NCBI GenBank assembly: GCA_951812645.1
Contig: CATOSM010000001.1
Coordinates: forward strand, 785,560 to 849,559
Origin: an uncultured Candidatus Nitrosopumilus sp.
GTDB lineage: Archaea; Thermoproteota; Nitrososphaeria; Nitrososphaerales; Nitrosopumilaceae
Length of the DNA: 64,000 nucleotides
Direction of reading: 5' to 3'
This document shows, one piece after another, positions 1 through 8,068 of this stretch. A program made the position numbers and the translations under genes. The number at the start of each line of letters is the position of its first letter. Within the stretch, counting starts at the first letter, position 1. The notes under the pieces are model-generated. The model was given only the letters and a program-made list of their open reading frames with translations, searched no databases and had not been told where the DNA came from.

Positions 1-569
1 ATCGATGAAAGGAAGTACCAAGCCCAAAGATACAATGCGTTTTCGGCAGTACAAACATGGTCAGGATCTGCAGCCTGTTCTGCTGTGCATGTTAGTTGGA
101 ACATGTCACCAGGAATTACGTTTAGAGGGATTGGGGATATAGCAACAGTGTAAGTGAACAGTGCAGGCAGCACGAGATAAAAAATCAGAATTAACGGGAC
201 AAAAGTAATCATCATGGGTCGCATATTCATTTGCATCATCTCCATAGACATTTTGTTCATGTATGCGGATTTTTTACCTAGTTCGGCAGCTTTGGCCTGA
301 TCTTTAGCTCTCATGGCAGACATTCTCTCTTTTTGCCAAGCGCGGGTCTCTTTCATGATTCGTTTTAGTTTAACTTGATCAACCATCTTCTTTCTAACAG
401 CAGAATTGAAAATGTTTAGAAGGATGCCAAATCCGGTTACTACGAACATTGAGAGAACCAGTCCTTTGATGATCGGATCATCACTGCCCAGAGCCATTCT
501 TTCGCCTCCAAAGATATCAAACTGTAGAGGAATAGATTCGATGAAAAGCAGTACAAAGTTGAAATCCAT
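1..569 (-). CDS. Oxa1/YidC-superfamily (DUF106, EMC3/TMCO1-like) membrane insertase, 3' part cut by window edge
   Basis: The reading frame opens with ATG at 569 (MDFNFVLLF...) and runs off the window start, so the C-terminus is missing. The visible 189 residues show a hydrophobic N-terminal segment, a second hydrophobic stretch (IKGLVLSMFVVTGFGILL), a long charged and Met-rich cytosolic coiled region (RRKMVDQVKLKRIMKETRAWQ...MNKMSMEMMQMNM) and another membrane segment (MMITFVPLILIFYLVL). That layout is typical of archaeal DUF106 proteins, relatives of EMC3, Get1 and YidC that help insert membrane proteins. It lies 3 bp after adenylate kinase and downstream of secY, the usual archaeal spc-operon position. 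The assignment rests on topology plus context. Confidence 0.85.
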   Translation of the reverse strand, partial: MDFNFVLLFIESIPLQFDIFGGERMALGSDDPIIKGLVLSMFVVTGFGILLNIFNSAVRKKMVDQVKLKRIMKETRAWQKERMSAMRAKDQAKAAELGKKSAYMNKMSMEMMQMNMRPMMITFVPLILIFYLVLPALFTYTVAISPIPLNVIPGDMFQLTCTAEQAADPDHVCTAENALYLWAWYFLSS

Positions 570-572
570 TTT

Positions 573-1151
573 TTACAGCCCTATTGCACTAATGATTTTA
601 TCAGCTGCCTCATCAACCTTTCCCTCACCGTTAAGGACAAGTCTAACCGGGGCCCCGGTGATTACAGCACATGCGGAAATCATGCCTGACTGGACATCCA
701 GTTCCTTTTTAATGTTGGCAAGGGTGATTTTGTCTCTATTTCTGGTATCGTCCTTCATGCGCCTATTGTAGATTTCTTCGGGTTTTGCAGAAACAGATAC
801 AAAATTTGTAGGTTGGATGATTTTTAGAACGTGTTCGGGTAATCCGGGATAGTAGCCTTCCGGAGAACTAATGAATGCATGAGTGTCAATGATGATAACT
901 TCCTCATTATGTGAGGCAATTTTTTCGGCAGCTAGTTTTTGAAGGCGTTGTTGCTCAGATACAGGTAATTTTCTCAATTCGTCTCTGTCGGTAAGACCGT
1001 TTTCTTTAGCAACGTCAAACATCAAAGTGCCATAGCTGACCATGTGAACGTTTTTTTCGTGATCTTTTAGAATTTCGACAATTTTTGATAATAGCGTAGT
1101 TTTTCCGACACCTGGAATTCCTATCACTACAATTTTTTTATTTTCTGCCAA
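573..1151 (-). CDS. adkA: Archaeal-type adenylate kinase
   Basis: Converts ATP + AMP to 2 ADP. The P-loop GIPGVGKTT sits about 10 residues from the start, and the length (about 192 aa) suits the archaeal AdkA family, which differs from bacterial Adk in lacking the LID domain. I start it at the TTG at 1151, giving MAENKKIVVIG, because this leaves little sequence before the first beta-strand. A GTG at 1160 would add three residues. The start overlaps the 3' end of secY by 14 bp, so the two are probably translationally coupled. The order secY-adk-DUF106 is standard in archaea. Confidence 0.92.
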   Translation of the reverse strand: MAENKKIVVIGIPGVGKTTLLSKIVEILKDHEKNVHMVSYGTLMFDVAKENGLTDRDELRKLPVSEQQRLQKLAAEKIASHNEEVIIIDTHAFISSPEGYYPGLPEHVLKIIQPTNFVSVSAKPEEIYNRRMKDDTRNRDKITLANIKKELDVQSGMISACAVITGAPVRLVLNGEGKVDEAADKIISAIGL

Positions 1152-2571
1152 GCAAAGCACCTAAACGCGGCATGGCGACTTCAACTTGTTCTCGAACTAA
1201 TTGTGTGTAATAGTTGATGAGAATGTCCACCATAAGTAAAACTCCGATTCCAGAACCAAAGACTCCGAGGACGTCAGACATGCCTGCAAGTCCACCCAGG
1301 ATCATAGAGCCAATAATTGTAACAGACGGAATATACTTGTTTAGTAGCGCCTCAACTGGCTTGTTTGATCTTCTAAATCCAGGAATTTGTACATCGGCGT
1401 CAAGTAGGTTCTGAGCTGCGCTCTTTGGGGATAAACCGCCAAGTTCAACCCAGAGTCTGCCAAACACAACTACAATTCCAATCATAAACAAAACGTATCC
1501 TACCGCACGCATTGGATCCAATGCAGCGACATCTAAACCTCTTGGGGGAGTGATGTAGTATATTATGCCGCCTATAGGAGTGTTAGGACTGGTGGGATCA
1601 AACTGGGCAACAAGGTTCATGAGGAAATTATTGTTTCTAGGATTCATGTTTGCCCACAGCATTTGGAATATGAAAACAGCGTTTGCAGTGAGGGCAGAGG
1701 CCAGAATAACTGGAATGTTTGAAACATACATCAATTTGATTGGGTAAACAGCAGAGAAACCCCTGTATTTTGTAGAGACGATTGGGATTTCAATCTTAAT
1801 TCCCTGAGTGAATACAAGTACCAATAGCACTCCAGCAGTAAGACACAATCCAAAGATACTCGGTAACTGGTTAGAACGGAACAAGACATTCGTTATATCG
1901 CCGCTGCCGGTAAGGGATTCTGCAATGTACGGAATAATACCGATCATCCCCCCATCACCGGCAGGCAATGGGCTGAACATGCTCCAAAGAATTTGCTGAG
2001 CTACGCCTGCCATAATGAACAGACTGATTCCACTACCAAGTCCCCAACCTTTCTGAATTAGCTCATCTAGGAACATGATGATGACAGACGCCGCCATCAG
2101 CTGCCCTATTATCACATACAGGACATATGGCTCAGTTACACCCGGCCCATAAACAGCTGCGGCATATACAATAGACTCGGCTACGATTACAACATAAGTT
2201 ACAAGCTTGGTAGCGGTTTGAAAGATTCCTCGCTCTTCTGGCTTTTTGAAATCAAATTTGAGAATATCAGAGCCCCTCAGCAGCTGCATCAAGAGTCCAG
2301 CTGTGACTATAGGCCCTATGCCCAACTCAACCAGGGTGCCTTGTTGGGATGCAAAAATAACTCTAGCAAAGGCTAGAAAGTCAAATTGCGGTGCAGTTGC
2401 TCCAAATAGAGGAGTTTGACCCATAACCATGTAGATAAGCAATGCAACCCCACACCAAAGCAATCTCACCTGGAGAGGGATTTTCTTTTTAGGTTTTGGA
2501 ACTTGGGGTAGGTATGGCTCTGCTTTGAAGACAATTTTTCGAATGGTTGCAGTAACTGTTCCCTCAGCCAT
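1138..2571 (-). CDS. secY: Protein translocase subunit SecY (Sec61 alpha)
   Basis: Forms the protein-conducting channel of the cytoplasmic membrane with SecE (13803-13976 here) and Sec61-beta. The 477-residue product has about ten hydrophobic segments. It includes the family stretches around GIGPIVTAGLLMQLLRGSDIL and the conserved loop GLSPKSAAQNLLDADVQIPGFRRS near residue 385. The ATG lies within the last codons of uL15 (8-bp overlap), and its stop lies inside the adenylate kinase gene. It is therefore a tightly packed member of the spc operon. Confidence 0.97.
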   Translation of the reverse strand: MAEGTVTATIRKIVFKAEPYLPQVPKPKKKIPLQVRLLWCGVALLIYMVMGQTPLFGATAPQFDFLAFARVIFASQQGTLVELGIGPIVTAGLLMQLLRGSDILKFDFKKPEERGIFQTATKLVTYVVIVAESIVYAAAVYGPGVTEPYVLYVIIGQLMAASVIIMFLDELIQKGWGLGSGISLFIMAGVAQQILWSMFSPLPAGDGGMIGIIPYIAESLTGSGDITNVLFRSNQLPSIFGLCLTAGVLLVLVFTQGIKIEIPIVSTKYRGFSAVYPIKLMYVSNIPVILASALTANAVFIFQMLWANMNPRNNNFLMNLVAQFDPTSPNTPIGGIIYYITPPRGLDVAALDPMRAVGYVLFMIGIVVVFGRLWVELGGLSPKSAAQNLLDADVQIPGFRRSNKPVEALLNKYIPSVTIIGSMILGGLAGMSDVLGVFGSGIGVLLMVDILINYYTQLVREQVEVAMPRLGALLGRK

Positions 2572-2989
2572 TGTTGACCAACACTTCTCCCCCGACAGCT
2601 TTTAGTTTTTCTTCAGCGGATGCAGTAAACTGTGGAACTTTGACGGAATATGCGTTTGTTATTTTTCCGCCACCAAGGAGTTTATCATATCCTGCACTTT
2701 CAAGGTCTACGATTCTTTTGCCCCCTTCTTCTTTACCGAACTTTGCAAACAAGTCATCTAGATCTCTCAGACTAGTCCATTTTTTGGTAATATTTGGGTG
2801 AGGTGTTTTAGGTAAAGTGTGGTTGTAATGGTCTGGGTCTTCTTTTATCATTGTGCTTCTATGATGCTTTTTCATACCAGTAATTCCAAGACCGCCTTTG
2901 TGACCACTTGCACGGTGTTGGCCTACTTGTCCCCATCCCATGTGCCGTCCGCCTCTAAGCCGTCTTGTTTTTCGTAATCTACTTGCCAT
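2564..2989 (-). CDS. rpl15: 50S ribosomal protein uL15
   Basis: Large-subunit protein of 141 aa. The N-terminus MASRLRKTRRLRGGRHMGWGQ and the Gly/His-rich segment GQHRASGHKGG match the archaeal/eukaryotic L15/L27a family, which threads its extended N-terminus into 23S rRNA. The C-terminal globular part holds the VDLESAGYDKLLGGGKI strand typical of the family. It starts 1 bp after uL30 and overlaps secY by 8 bp, consistent with one polycistronic spc transcript. Confidence 0.95.
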   Translation of the reverse strand: MASRLRKTRRLRGGRHMGWGQVGQHRASGHKGGLGITGMKKHHRSTMIKEDPDHYNHTLPKTPHPNITKKWTSLRDLDDLFAKFGKEEGGKRIVDLESAGYDKLLGGGKITNAYSVKVPQFTASAEEKLKAVGGEVLVNNG

Positions 2990-2990
2990 G

Positions 2991-3458
2991 TTAAATCATT
3001 CTCCTTACAATAGTATCAAGCTCTTTGTTTTGCCCAAGAATGCCTTTTTGTCCATATAGCTTCTTGGTACTTCTTTTGAATCCATGTGCCGGTGGCGCCA
3101 GCGCAAACCAGGGTTTTAGTGGTTTTAATTTTGATAAAGTGGCTCTTCCATCGGCCAAAGCTGTTGCCAGTTCATCAGTACTAGAAAATCCAAGTTCTTT
3201 CAGATCTTCAGGAGTGATTTTTTGATAGCCAGATTTTCTAGCCTTCTTATCAATCAATTCTTTTGCCAAAGAGGAGTCAAGTTCAATCCAAGATACGTAA
3301 TGTTGTACTTTTCTTAACATGCCCAAAGTATTTTCTTTTGCAGGGAGAATGGTTGCACGATATTTCTTGTCTAATTTTAACAAAGTCATAGTATGGGTTG
3401 CCCAGTATGGACAGTCTGCTTGGCCTTTTATTCTAACAACAAGATATGCGTTTACCAT
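2991..3458 (-). CDS. rpl30: 50S ribosomal protein uL30
   Basis: The 155-aa length is that of archaeal/eukaryotic uL30 (L7-type), much longer than bacterial L30. The N-terminal ferredoxin-like core begins AYLVVRIKGQADCPYWATHTMTLLKL. The C-terminal segment LKPWFALAPPAHGFKRSTKKLYGQKG is the conserved archaeal tail. It lies between uS5 and uL15, 6 bp after uS5. Confidence 0.95.
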   Translation of the reverse strand: MVNAYLVVRIKGQADCPYWATHTMTLLKLDKKYRATILPAKENTLGMLRKVQHYVSWIELDSSLAKELIDKKARKSGYQKITPEDLKELGFSSTDELATALADGRATLSKLKPLKPWFALAPPAHGFKRSTKKLYGQKGILGQNKELDTIVRRMI

Positions 3459-3464
3459 AATTCA

Positions 3465-4184
3465 TCAACCCTGACTAAATGTCTGCCTGAGACAACCCAA
3501 TATTGCTTTCGAAGTCGAATTCATTGTAGGAGTTGAACCTTTTGCAGTAGTCCATGCATCTTTAAGGCCAGCCAACTCCAATAGTCGCTTAATTTTACCG
3601 CCTGCTACAAGTCCCAATCCACGGGGTGCAGGAATGATTTCGATAGTAACGCTACCGCCCTTTCCTTTGACTTTGAATGGAACAGAATGCTTTTGATCAC
3701 ACCTGCATTCCCAGCTACCACATCCCATTTTGATTGGCTGAACGTTAAGAAATGCCTGACTAGTTGCTTTTTCAATAGCTATACGCATTTGTTTTGATTT
3801 TCCCTGTCCAATTCCCAAGTAACCATTTTCATTTCCTGCGGCAACAATTGCTTTGAATCGGGTTGATTGGCCATTGGAAGTCATTTTCTGAATAATTCCC
3901 ACATCAACGACTTCACTTTTCAAGTCAGGCAGTAATTTTTTGATAATTCCTGATTCTTGAATTCTTAATCCTAATTCAATAATTTCTTCAAGTGATGAAA
4001 TCTCTCCAGATGCGACTTTTTGCCCCAAAATAGTTTTAGGAATCCAGACTTCTTCTTCAGGTTCTCTTCGTGGGCGTCTTGGACGGTCTCCACCTTTAGC
4101 CCCACCAGGAGGACCCCTACCATAAACAGGTGCAGCTTTGCCACGGGGACCTTGTGAGCTTTTTGATTGTGCTGCCTGACTCAT
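3465..4184 (-). CDS. rps5: 30S ribosomal protein uS5
   Basis: Small-subunit protein involved in decoding accuracy. The double-stranded-RNA-binding-like domain starts near residue 85 (LPDLKSEVVDVGIIQKMTSNGQSTRFKAIVAAGNENGYLGIGQGKSKQMRIAIEKA), and the C-terminal S5 domain follows (GSVTIEIIPAPRGLGLVAGG). At 239 aa it carries a low-complexity N-terminal extension of about 45 residues rich in Gly, Pro, Arg and Lys (GRGPPGGAKGGDRPRRPRRE), probably disordered and RNA-binding. It lies 2 bp after uL18. Confidence 0.95.
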   Translation of the reverse strand: MSQAAQSKSSQGPRGKAAPVYGRGPPGGAKGGDRPRRPRREPEEEVWIPKTILGQKVASGEISSLEEIIELGLRIQESGIIKKLLPDLKSEVVDVGIIQKMTSNGQSTRFKAIVAAGNENGYLGIGQGKSKQMRIAIEKATSQAFLNVQPIKMGCGSWECRCDQKHSVPFKVKGKGGSVTIEIIPAPRGLGLVAGGKIKRLLELAGLKDAWTTAKGSTPTMNSTSKAILGCLRQTFSQG

Positions 4185-4186
4185 TT

Positions 4187-4669
4187 CTATTTAGCCTCAC
4201 TATCAATTGAAGACTTTATTTTTGAAACCTCATTTTTTACCGTTAAATGTTCGCCGTTAATTCTTTCATCAGAGGGAAATGTTTCTTCGTCAGCTGGCAC
4301 TTCGACACCTGCATCAATCACTCCCTTAAGAGCTGCGGCCATTCTTTGAGTATATCTTCTAGTACCAGTATACAAAATTGCATCTTTTGCGCCTTGACCT
4401 AATGCTTTCTTACCAGCCAAGTAACCAGTAAGATATGCGGCAGGGACACTTTTTCTAGAGCCCTTCCATCCTTTTTCAAGCAGATATCTAGAATGGGCAG
4501 AGGCAACTACTTTGTCGCCAGTCATGCCAGGCTTTAGAATTTGGACTTGAGTATTTTCATTAGTAATATTTACAGTGATAAAATCACGTTTGCCCATCAA
4601 CATGGTTCCACGTTTTCTATAATTGGTCTTTTCTTCCCTTAATCTCCTCAGTATTTTTGAATAGGCCAT
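4187..4669 (-). CDS. rpl18: 50S ribosomal protein uL18
   Basis: 5S-rRNA-binding large-subunit protein, 160 aa, archaeal/eukaryotic L5-like form. Diagnostic stretches are RRLREEKTNYRKRGTMLMGKRDFITVNITN near the N-terminus and AAYLTGYLAGKKALGQGAKDAILYTGTRRYTQRMAAALKGVIDAG in the middle. It is the first gene of this cluster on the minus strand in the window after argF. The 36-bp gap to argF suggests either a separate promoter or continued transcription from upstream. Confidence 0.95.
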   Translation of the reverse strand: MAYSKILRRLREEKTNYRKRGTMLMGKRDFITVNITNENTQVQILKPGMTGDKVVASAHSRYLLEKGWKGSRKSVPAAYLTGYLAGKKALGQGAKDAILYTGTRRYTQRMAAALKGVIDAGVEVPADEETFPSDERINGEHLTVKNEVSKIKSSIDSEAK

Positions 4670-4705
4670 CTATAGAGACCGAGTTTGAATCTGCTCTTAT
4701 ATACG

Positions 4706-5620
4706 TTAAGCGTGGATGAGAGCCGCAAGCAAAGCCTTCTGTGTATGCAAACGATTTTCTGCCTCATCCCAAACGACAGACTGAGGACCATCAATTACAG
4801 ATGAAGTTACCTCTTGTTCCCTCTTTGCTGGAAGACAATGTAAAAAGATCGCGTCTTTCTTTGCAGACTTCATTAATTTGTCATTAACCTGGTATTTTGG
4901 TAAGAATTTTTTTAATCTTTCTTCATCAAGATTGTGAATTGATGAGAATGTATCGGCTACAATCACATCTGCATTTTTAGATGCAATGAGTGGATCAGTT
5001 GTTAATTCAACACTAGTTAATTTTTTAGCTTGTGTTACAGTATTTTTATCAGGCTCAAAGCCTTTGGGAGTTGCAATGGACATATGAACTCCAGTTAATG
5101 CAGCACCATGAATCATCGAGTTGCATACATTGTTACCATCACCAATCCAAGCGATTTTTAATCCTTTGAATTTTTTCTTTTTTTCTTTTATTGTCATAAA
5201 ATCTGCTAAAATTTGACAAGGATGGAAAGCGTCTGAAAGACCATTGATTACAGGAACGCTTGCATGTTGAGATAATGTTTCAAGTAATTCATGATCATAT
5301 ACACGTGCCATTATACAATCAGAATACCGAGAAAGGGTTTTTGCAGTATCCTCTATTGATTCACCTCTAGATAATTGCATATCGTTAGAAGAAAGATTTA
5401 CAGCATGCCCACCTAATTGAAACATACCAATTTCAAAACTAACACGTGTTCGTGTTGATGGTTTTTGAAAAATCATTGTCAATGTTTTATTTTTTAAGAT
5501 CGGTTTGTTTCCGTTTTTTTTGAGTTCATTTTTTAGTTTAATGGATTCATCAATTAATCCCGAAAATTCTTTCGGAGATAATTCTCCCAAAGTCAGTAAA
5601 TTTTTTGTTTTTAGTTTCAT
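4706..5620 (-). CDS. argF: Ornithine carbamoyltransferase
   Basis: Catalyses carbamoyl phosphate + ornithine to citrulline, in arginine synthesis. The carbamoyl-phosphate-binding motif STRTR is present (QKPSTRTRVSFEIGM, about residue 55), as is the HPCQ motif (DAFHPCQILADFMTI). The ornithine-loop HCLP motif is near the C-terminus (IFLHCLPAKREQEV). At 304 aa it is full-length. The ATG overlaps the ftsY stop by 4 bp (ATGA type), indicating cotranscription with ftsY and prefoldin. Confidence 0.96.
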   Translation of the reverse strand: MKLKTKNLLTLGELSPKEFSGLIDESIKLKNELKKNGNKPILKNKTLTMIFQKPSTRTRVSFEIGMFQLGGHAVNLSSNDMQLSRGESIEDTAKTLSRYSDCIMARVYDHELLETLSQHASVPVINGLSDAFHPCQILADFMTIKEKKKKFKGLKIAWIGDGNNVCNSMIHGAALTGVHMSIATPKGFEPDKNTVTQAKKLTSVELTTDPLIASKNADVIVADTFSSIHNLDEERLKKFLPKYQVNDKLMKSAKKDAIFLHCLPAKREQEVTSSVIDGPQSVVWDEAENRLHTQKALLAALIHA

Positions 5621-6840
5621 CTTCTAAGGAACCCGAACCTACCTTTTTTCTTTTCGAGTTCTTCTTTATCATGTTTTTGCATCTCTTTTTCATCTTCAGC
5701 CTCATCATCATCTATTTTTGATTCGCCAGGTTTTGGTTTTCCATCTTTGAGCCATTGGTGAATTTTGTTGCCAAGCTTTAGTGCATCGTTATCATTTTCA
5801 GGTGGAGGAACATCAAACAAATCTGAATAAGTTGCAATCTCATTATCAGTGATTCCATCAAATGGATCATCAGAAGAAATTTGCGGTTCCGGTGTTGGTT
5901 GCGGTTCGATATTTTTTGTAATAGTTACATCATCCAATGAACCAAAAACAGTTTCCAAGAAAAGTTCCTTATCAAAGGGTTTGAGATCAGCGTATTCTTG
6001 GCCCACGCCAACATAGAGAACAGGGGTAGAGGTGACTTTCACAATGGACAGTGCAGCTCCACCTCTTGCATCTGCATCACTTTTAGTTAAAATCGAAGCG
6101 TCAAATTTTACATGTTCAAAGAATTCACGAGCTTGATTTACAGTATCGTTGCCAGCTAGAGAATCACCTACAAAAATTTTCATGTCAGGATTTACAACTT
6201 TGGTAATTTTTGCAATTTGTTGCATCAGGTTTTCGCTGGTCTGCATCCTACCGGCAGTGTCAATTAGAACACAGTCAGTTTTATGAGACTTGGCATACAG
6301 CACCGCGTCTCTAGCAACAGCGGCAGGATCAGAATTGTAATTTTGAGCTACCAGCTTTAGGTTCAAGCGGTTAGTATGTTCTCGTAATTGTTCAATAGCG
6401 CCAGCTCTAAAGGTGTCAGCGGCGGCAATTACCACAGAGTATTTTTTTTCTTTTAACAGATGTGCAACTTTAGCTAATGAAGTGGTTTTGCCGGTACCAT
6501 TAATTCCAACAAATAAAATCAAGAAGGGTTGTCCTTTATCCTTGCTTTCGTCTATTTTTTCCAAAAGGTTGTAGTTTCCAGCAGCATCAAATAATGAAGA
6601 GATACTTGAGATTAAGCCATCTTTGACAAATTTTTCAATTTCATGCTTGTCTACTTTAGCACCAATCAGTCTTTCTTTAAGATCAGTTTTTACAGAATCA
6701 ATAACTTCGGTAGCGACATCAGATTCCAGGAGGGATATTTCCAATTCAAAGAGAATGTCCTCAATGTCTTTTTCGTCAAGTTCTGTTTCCCCAAGACTTT
6801 TCGCTGCATTAGAAAATGCACTACGAAGTTTGTCAAACAT
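5617..6840 (-). CDS. ftsY: Signal recognition particle receptor FtsY with a C-terminal extension
   Basis: SRP-receptor GTPase that docks ribosome-nascent chain complexes at the membrane. The N-domain helices occupy about residues 1-95. The NG GTPase follows, with P-loop GINGTGKTTSLAK, the insertion-box DTFRAGAIEQLREH, DTAGRMQ, TKSDADARGGA and the closing YADLKPFDKELFLETVFG. The family normally ends there. This protein continues for about 99 residues (309-407): a Pro/Asp/Glu-rich linker, a helix-like segment (LKLGNKIHQWLKDGK) and a charged tail ending KKKGRFGFLRR. The basic tail could contact lipid, which is inference. The gene is 4 bp after prefoldin and overlaps argF. Confidence 0.95.
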   Translation of the reverse strand: MFDKLRSAFSNAAKSLGETELDEKDIEDILFELEISLLESDVATEVIDSVKTDLKERLIGAKVDKHEIEKFVKDGLISSISSLFDAAGNYNLLEKIDESKDKGQPFLILFVGINGTGKTTSLAKVAHLLKEKKYSVVIAAADTFRAGAIEQLREHTNRLNLKLVAQNYNSDPAAVARDAVLYAKSHKTDCVLIDTAGRMQTSENLMQQIAKITKVVNPDMKIFVGDSLAGNDTVNQAREFFEHVKFDASILTKSDADARGGAALSIVKVTSTPVLYVGVGQEYADLKPFDKELFLETVFGSLDDVTITKNIEPQPTPEPQISSDDPFDGITDNEIATYSDLFDVPPPENDNDALKLGNKIHQWLKDGKPKPGESKIDDDEAEDEKEMQKHDKEELEKKKGRFGFLRR

Positions 6841-6844
6841 ACCC

Positions 6845-7282
6845 CTATCCCGAGGTTGGAGGCGGCGTAGGTTGCTGCATAGACTGCATCATTTGGTTCA
6901 TCTGTGCTTTTCCTTGTTCTAGTCGTGCGGAAGCATCCTGCTTTTTTGCTGATGTATCCTGTAACGCAATTTCAATTTCTTTTATTCTTGCTTCAAGATA
7001 ATTGGTTGCAGAGGGAAAATCTTTTTCGACTGCAACGCCTGCGCCTATATTCAAAACAATTTTAGAATTTGACGAAATTTTTGTAGGAACATATGTTCCC
7101 ATGCCGATTGGAACTAGGGTTTCAGATTCAGGATTCCGACCAAGGGACTTTATAGATTCGATTGAGGCAGTTGCTTCTCTCAAAATATTCATGAAAGTGA
7201 CTTCTCTTTGAGATAAATCAGAGAAATAATTTTCAAGCATTTGCATTTGTTGCATTAATTGTTCTGCCTGTTCTTCACTCAT
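6845..7282 (-). CDS. pfdA: Prefoldin alpha subunit
   Basis: Subunit of the hexameric prefoldin chaperone that hands unfolded proteins to the thermosome. Two long coiled-coil helices (EEQAEQLMQQMQMLENYFSDLSQREVTFMNILREATASIESI and YLEARIKEIEIALQDTSAKKQDASARLEQGKAQMNQMMQSM) flank a beta-hairpin region with the alpha-class strand VPIGMGTYVPTKI. I start at the ATG at 7282 (MSEEQAEQ). An in-frame TTG nine bases upstream is less likely. About 145 aa, normal for the alpha class. It is followed by ftsY after 4 bp. Confidence 0.93.
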   Translation of the reverse strand: MSEEQAEQLMQQMQMLENYFSDLSQREVTFMNILREATASIESIKSLGRNPESETLVPIGMGTYVPTKISSNSKIVLNIGAGVAVEKDFPSATNYLEARIKEIEIALQDTSAKKQDASARLEQGKAQMNQMMQSMQQPTPPPTSG

Positions 7283-7370
7283 GTACAACAAACATTTTCC
7301 TGATGGTTATAAATGGATTCATGAGTTTTTAAAAAATAGATTAAGAAATAGAAAAAATAAAGGTTTATCT

Positions 7371-7991
7371 TTATTTTGCTTTAGAGAATCTAGATTCTAC
7401 TTCGTCCCAATTTACAACGTTCCACCATGCCTCAATATAGACAGGTCTTTTGTTTTGGTAGTTGAGATAGTATGCATGTTCCCATACATCACAGCCTAAC
7501 AATGGTACCAGTCCCTCAGTTCTCGGACTGGTTTGATTCGGCATGGATTTGTATTCGACCTTTCCAGAAGAAGGGTTGTATACTAACCATCCCCAACCAC
7601 TGCCTTGAATTACGGCTGTTGTAGACGAAAATTTCTCTTTGAAGTCAGAAAAGCTTCCAAAAGAATCATTGATTGCATCAGCAACAGATCCTCCAGGTTC
7701 CCCGCCTCCATTCGGTTTCATGTTATTCCAAAATAGCCTGTGGTTGTCATAACCACCACCATTGAAGTTAATTGCGCCTCTTTTGTCATCTGGTACTGAC
7801 TTGATGTCAGACAGGATGTCAAGAATGTCTTTGTCTTGAATTTCAGTTGGACATGTTTCAAGAGCTGCATTTAGTTTGTCAGTGTATGTTTGATGATGCT
7901 TTGTGTGATGAATCTCCATTGTTTTTGCATCAATGTGAGGTTCTAATGCATCATAAGCATATGGCATTTCAGGAAGAGTGTATTTTCCCAT
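7371..7991 (-). CDS. sod: Superoxide dismutase, Fe/Mn family
   Basis: Dismutates superoxide to oxygen and hydrogen peroxide. Metal-ligand motifs are clear: the N-terminal His in [21 protein letters not shown], a second His in HRLFWNNM, and the C-terminal [13 protein letters not shown] (Asp and His). The ATG at 7991 gives [19 protein letters not shown], the usual family N-terminus. An in-frame ATG at 8015 adds eight residues. It diverges from the subtilisin gene on the plus strand, with both promoters confined to about 80 bp. Such an enzyme suits an aerobic archaeon. Confidence 0.96.
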   Translation of the reverse strand: MGKYTLPEMPYAYDALEPHIDAKTMEIHHTKHHQTYTDKLNAALETCPTEIQDKDILDILSDIKSVPDDKRGAINFNGGGYDNHRLFWNNMKPNGGGEPGGSVADAINDSFGSFSDFKEKFSSTTAVIQGSGWGWLVYNPSSGKVEYKSMPNQTSPRTEGLVPLLGCDVWEHAYYLNYQNKRPVYIEAWWNVVNWDEVESRFSKAK

Positions 7992-8068
7992 AGTTGACTT
8001 TGAAAGTTTATTCAATTTATTGCTTTAGCAAGCAATTCATTTTTACTGTGAAATCAAATACAAAAGAT

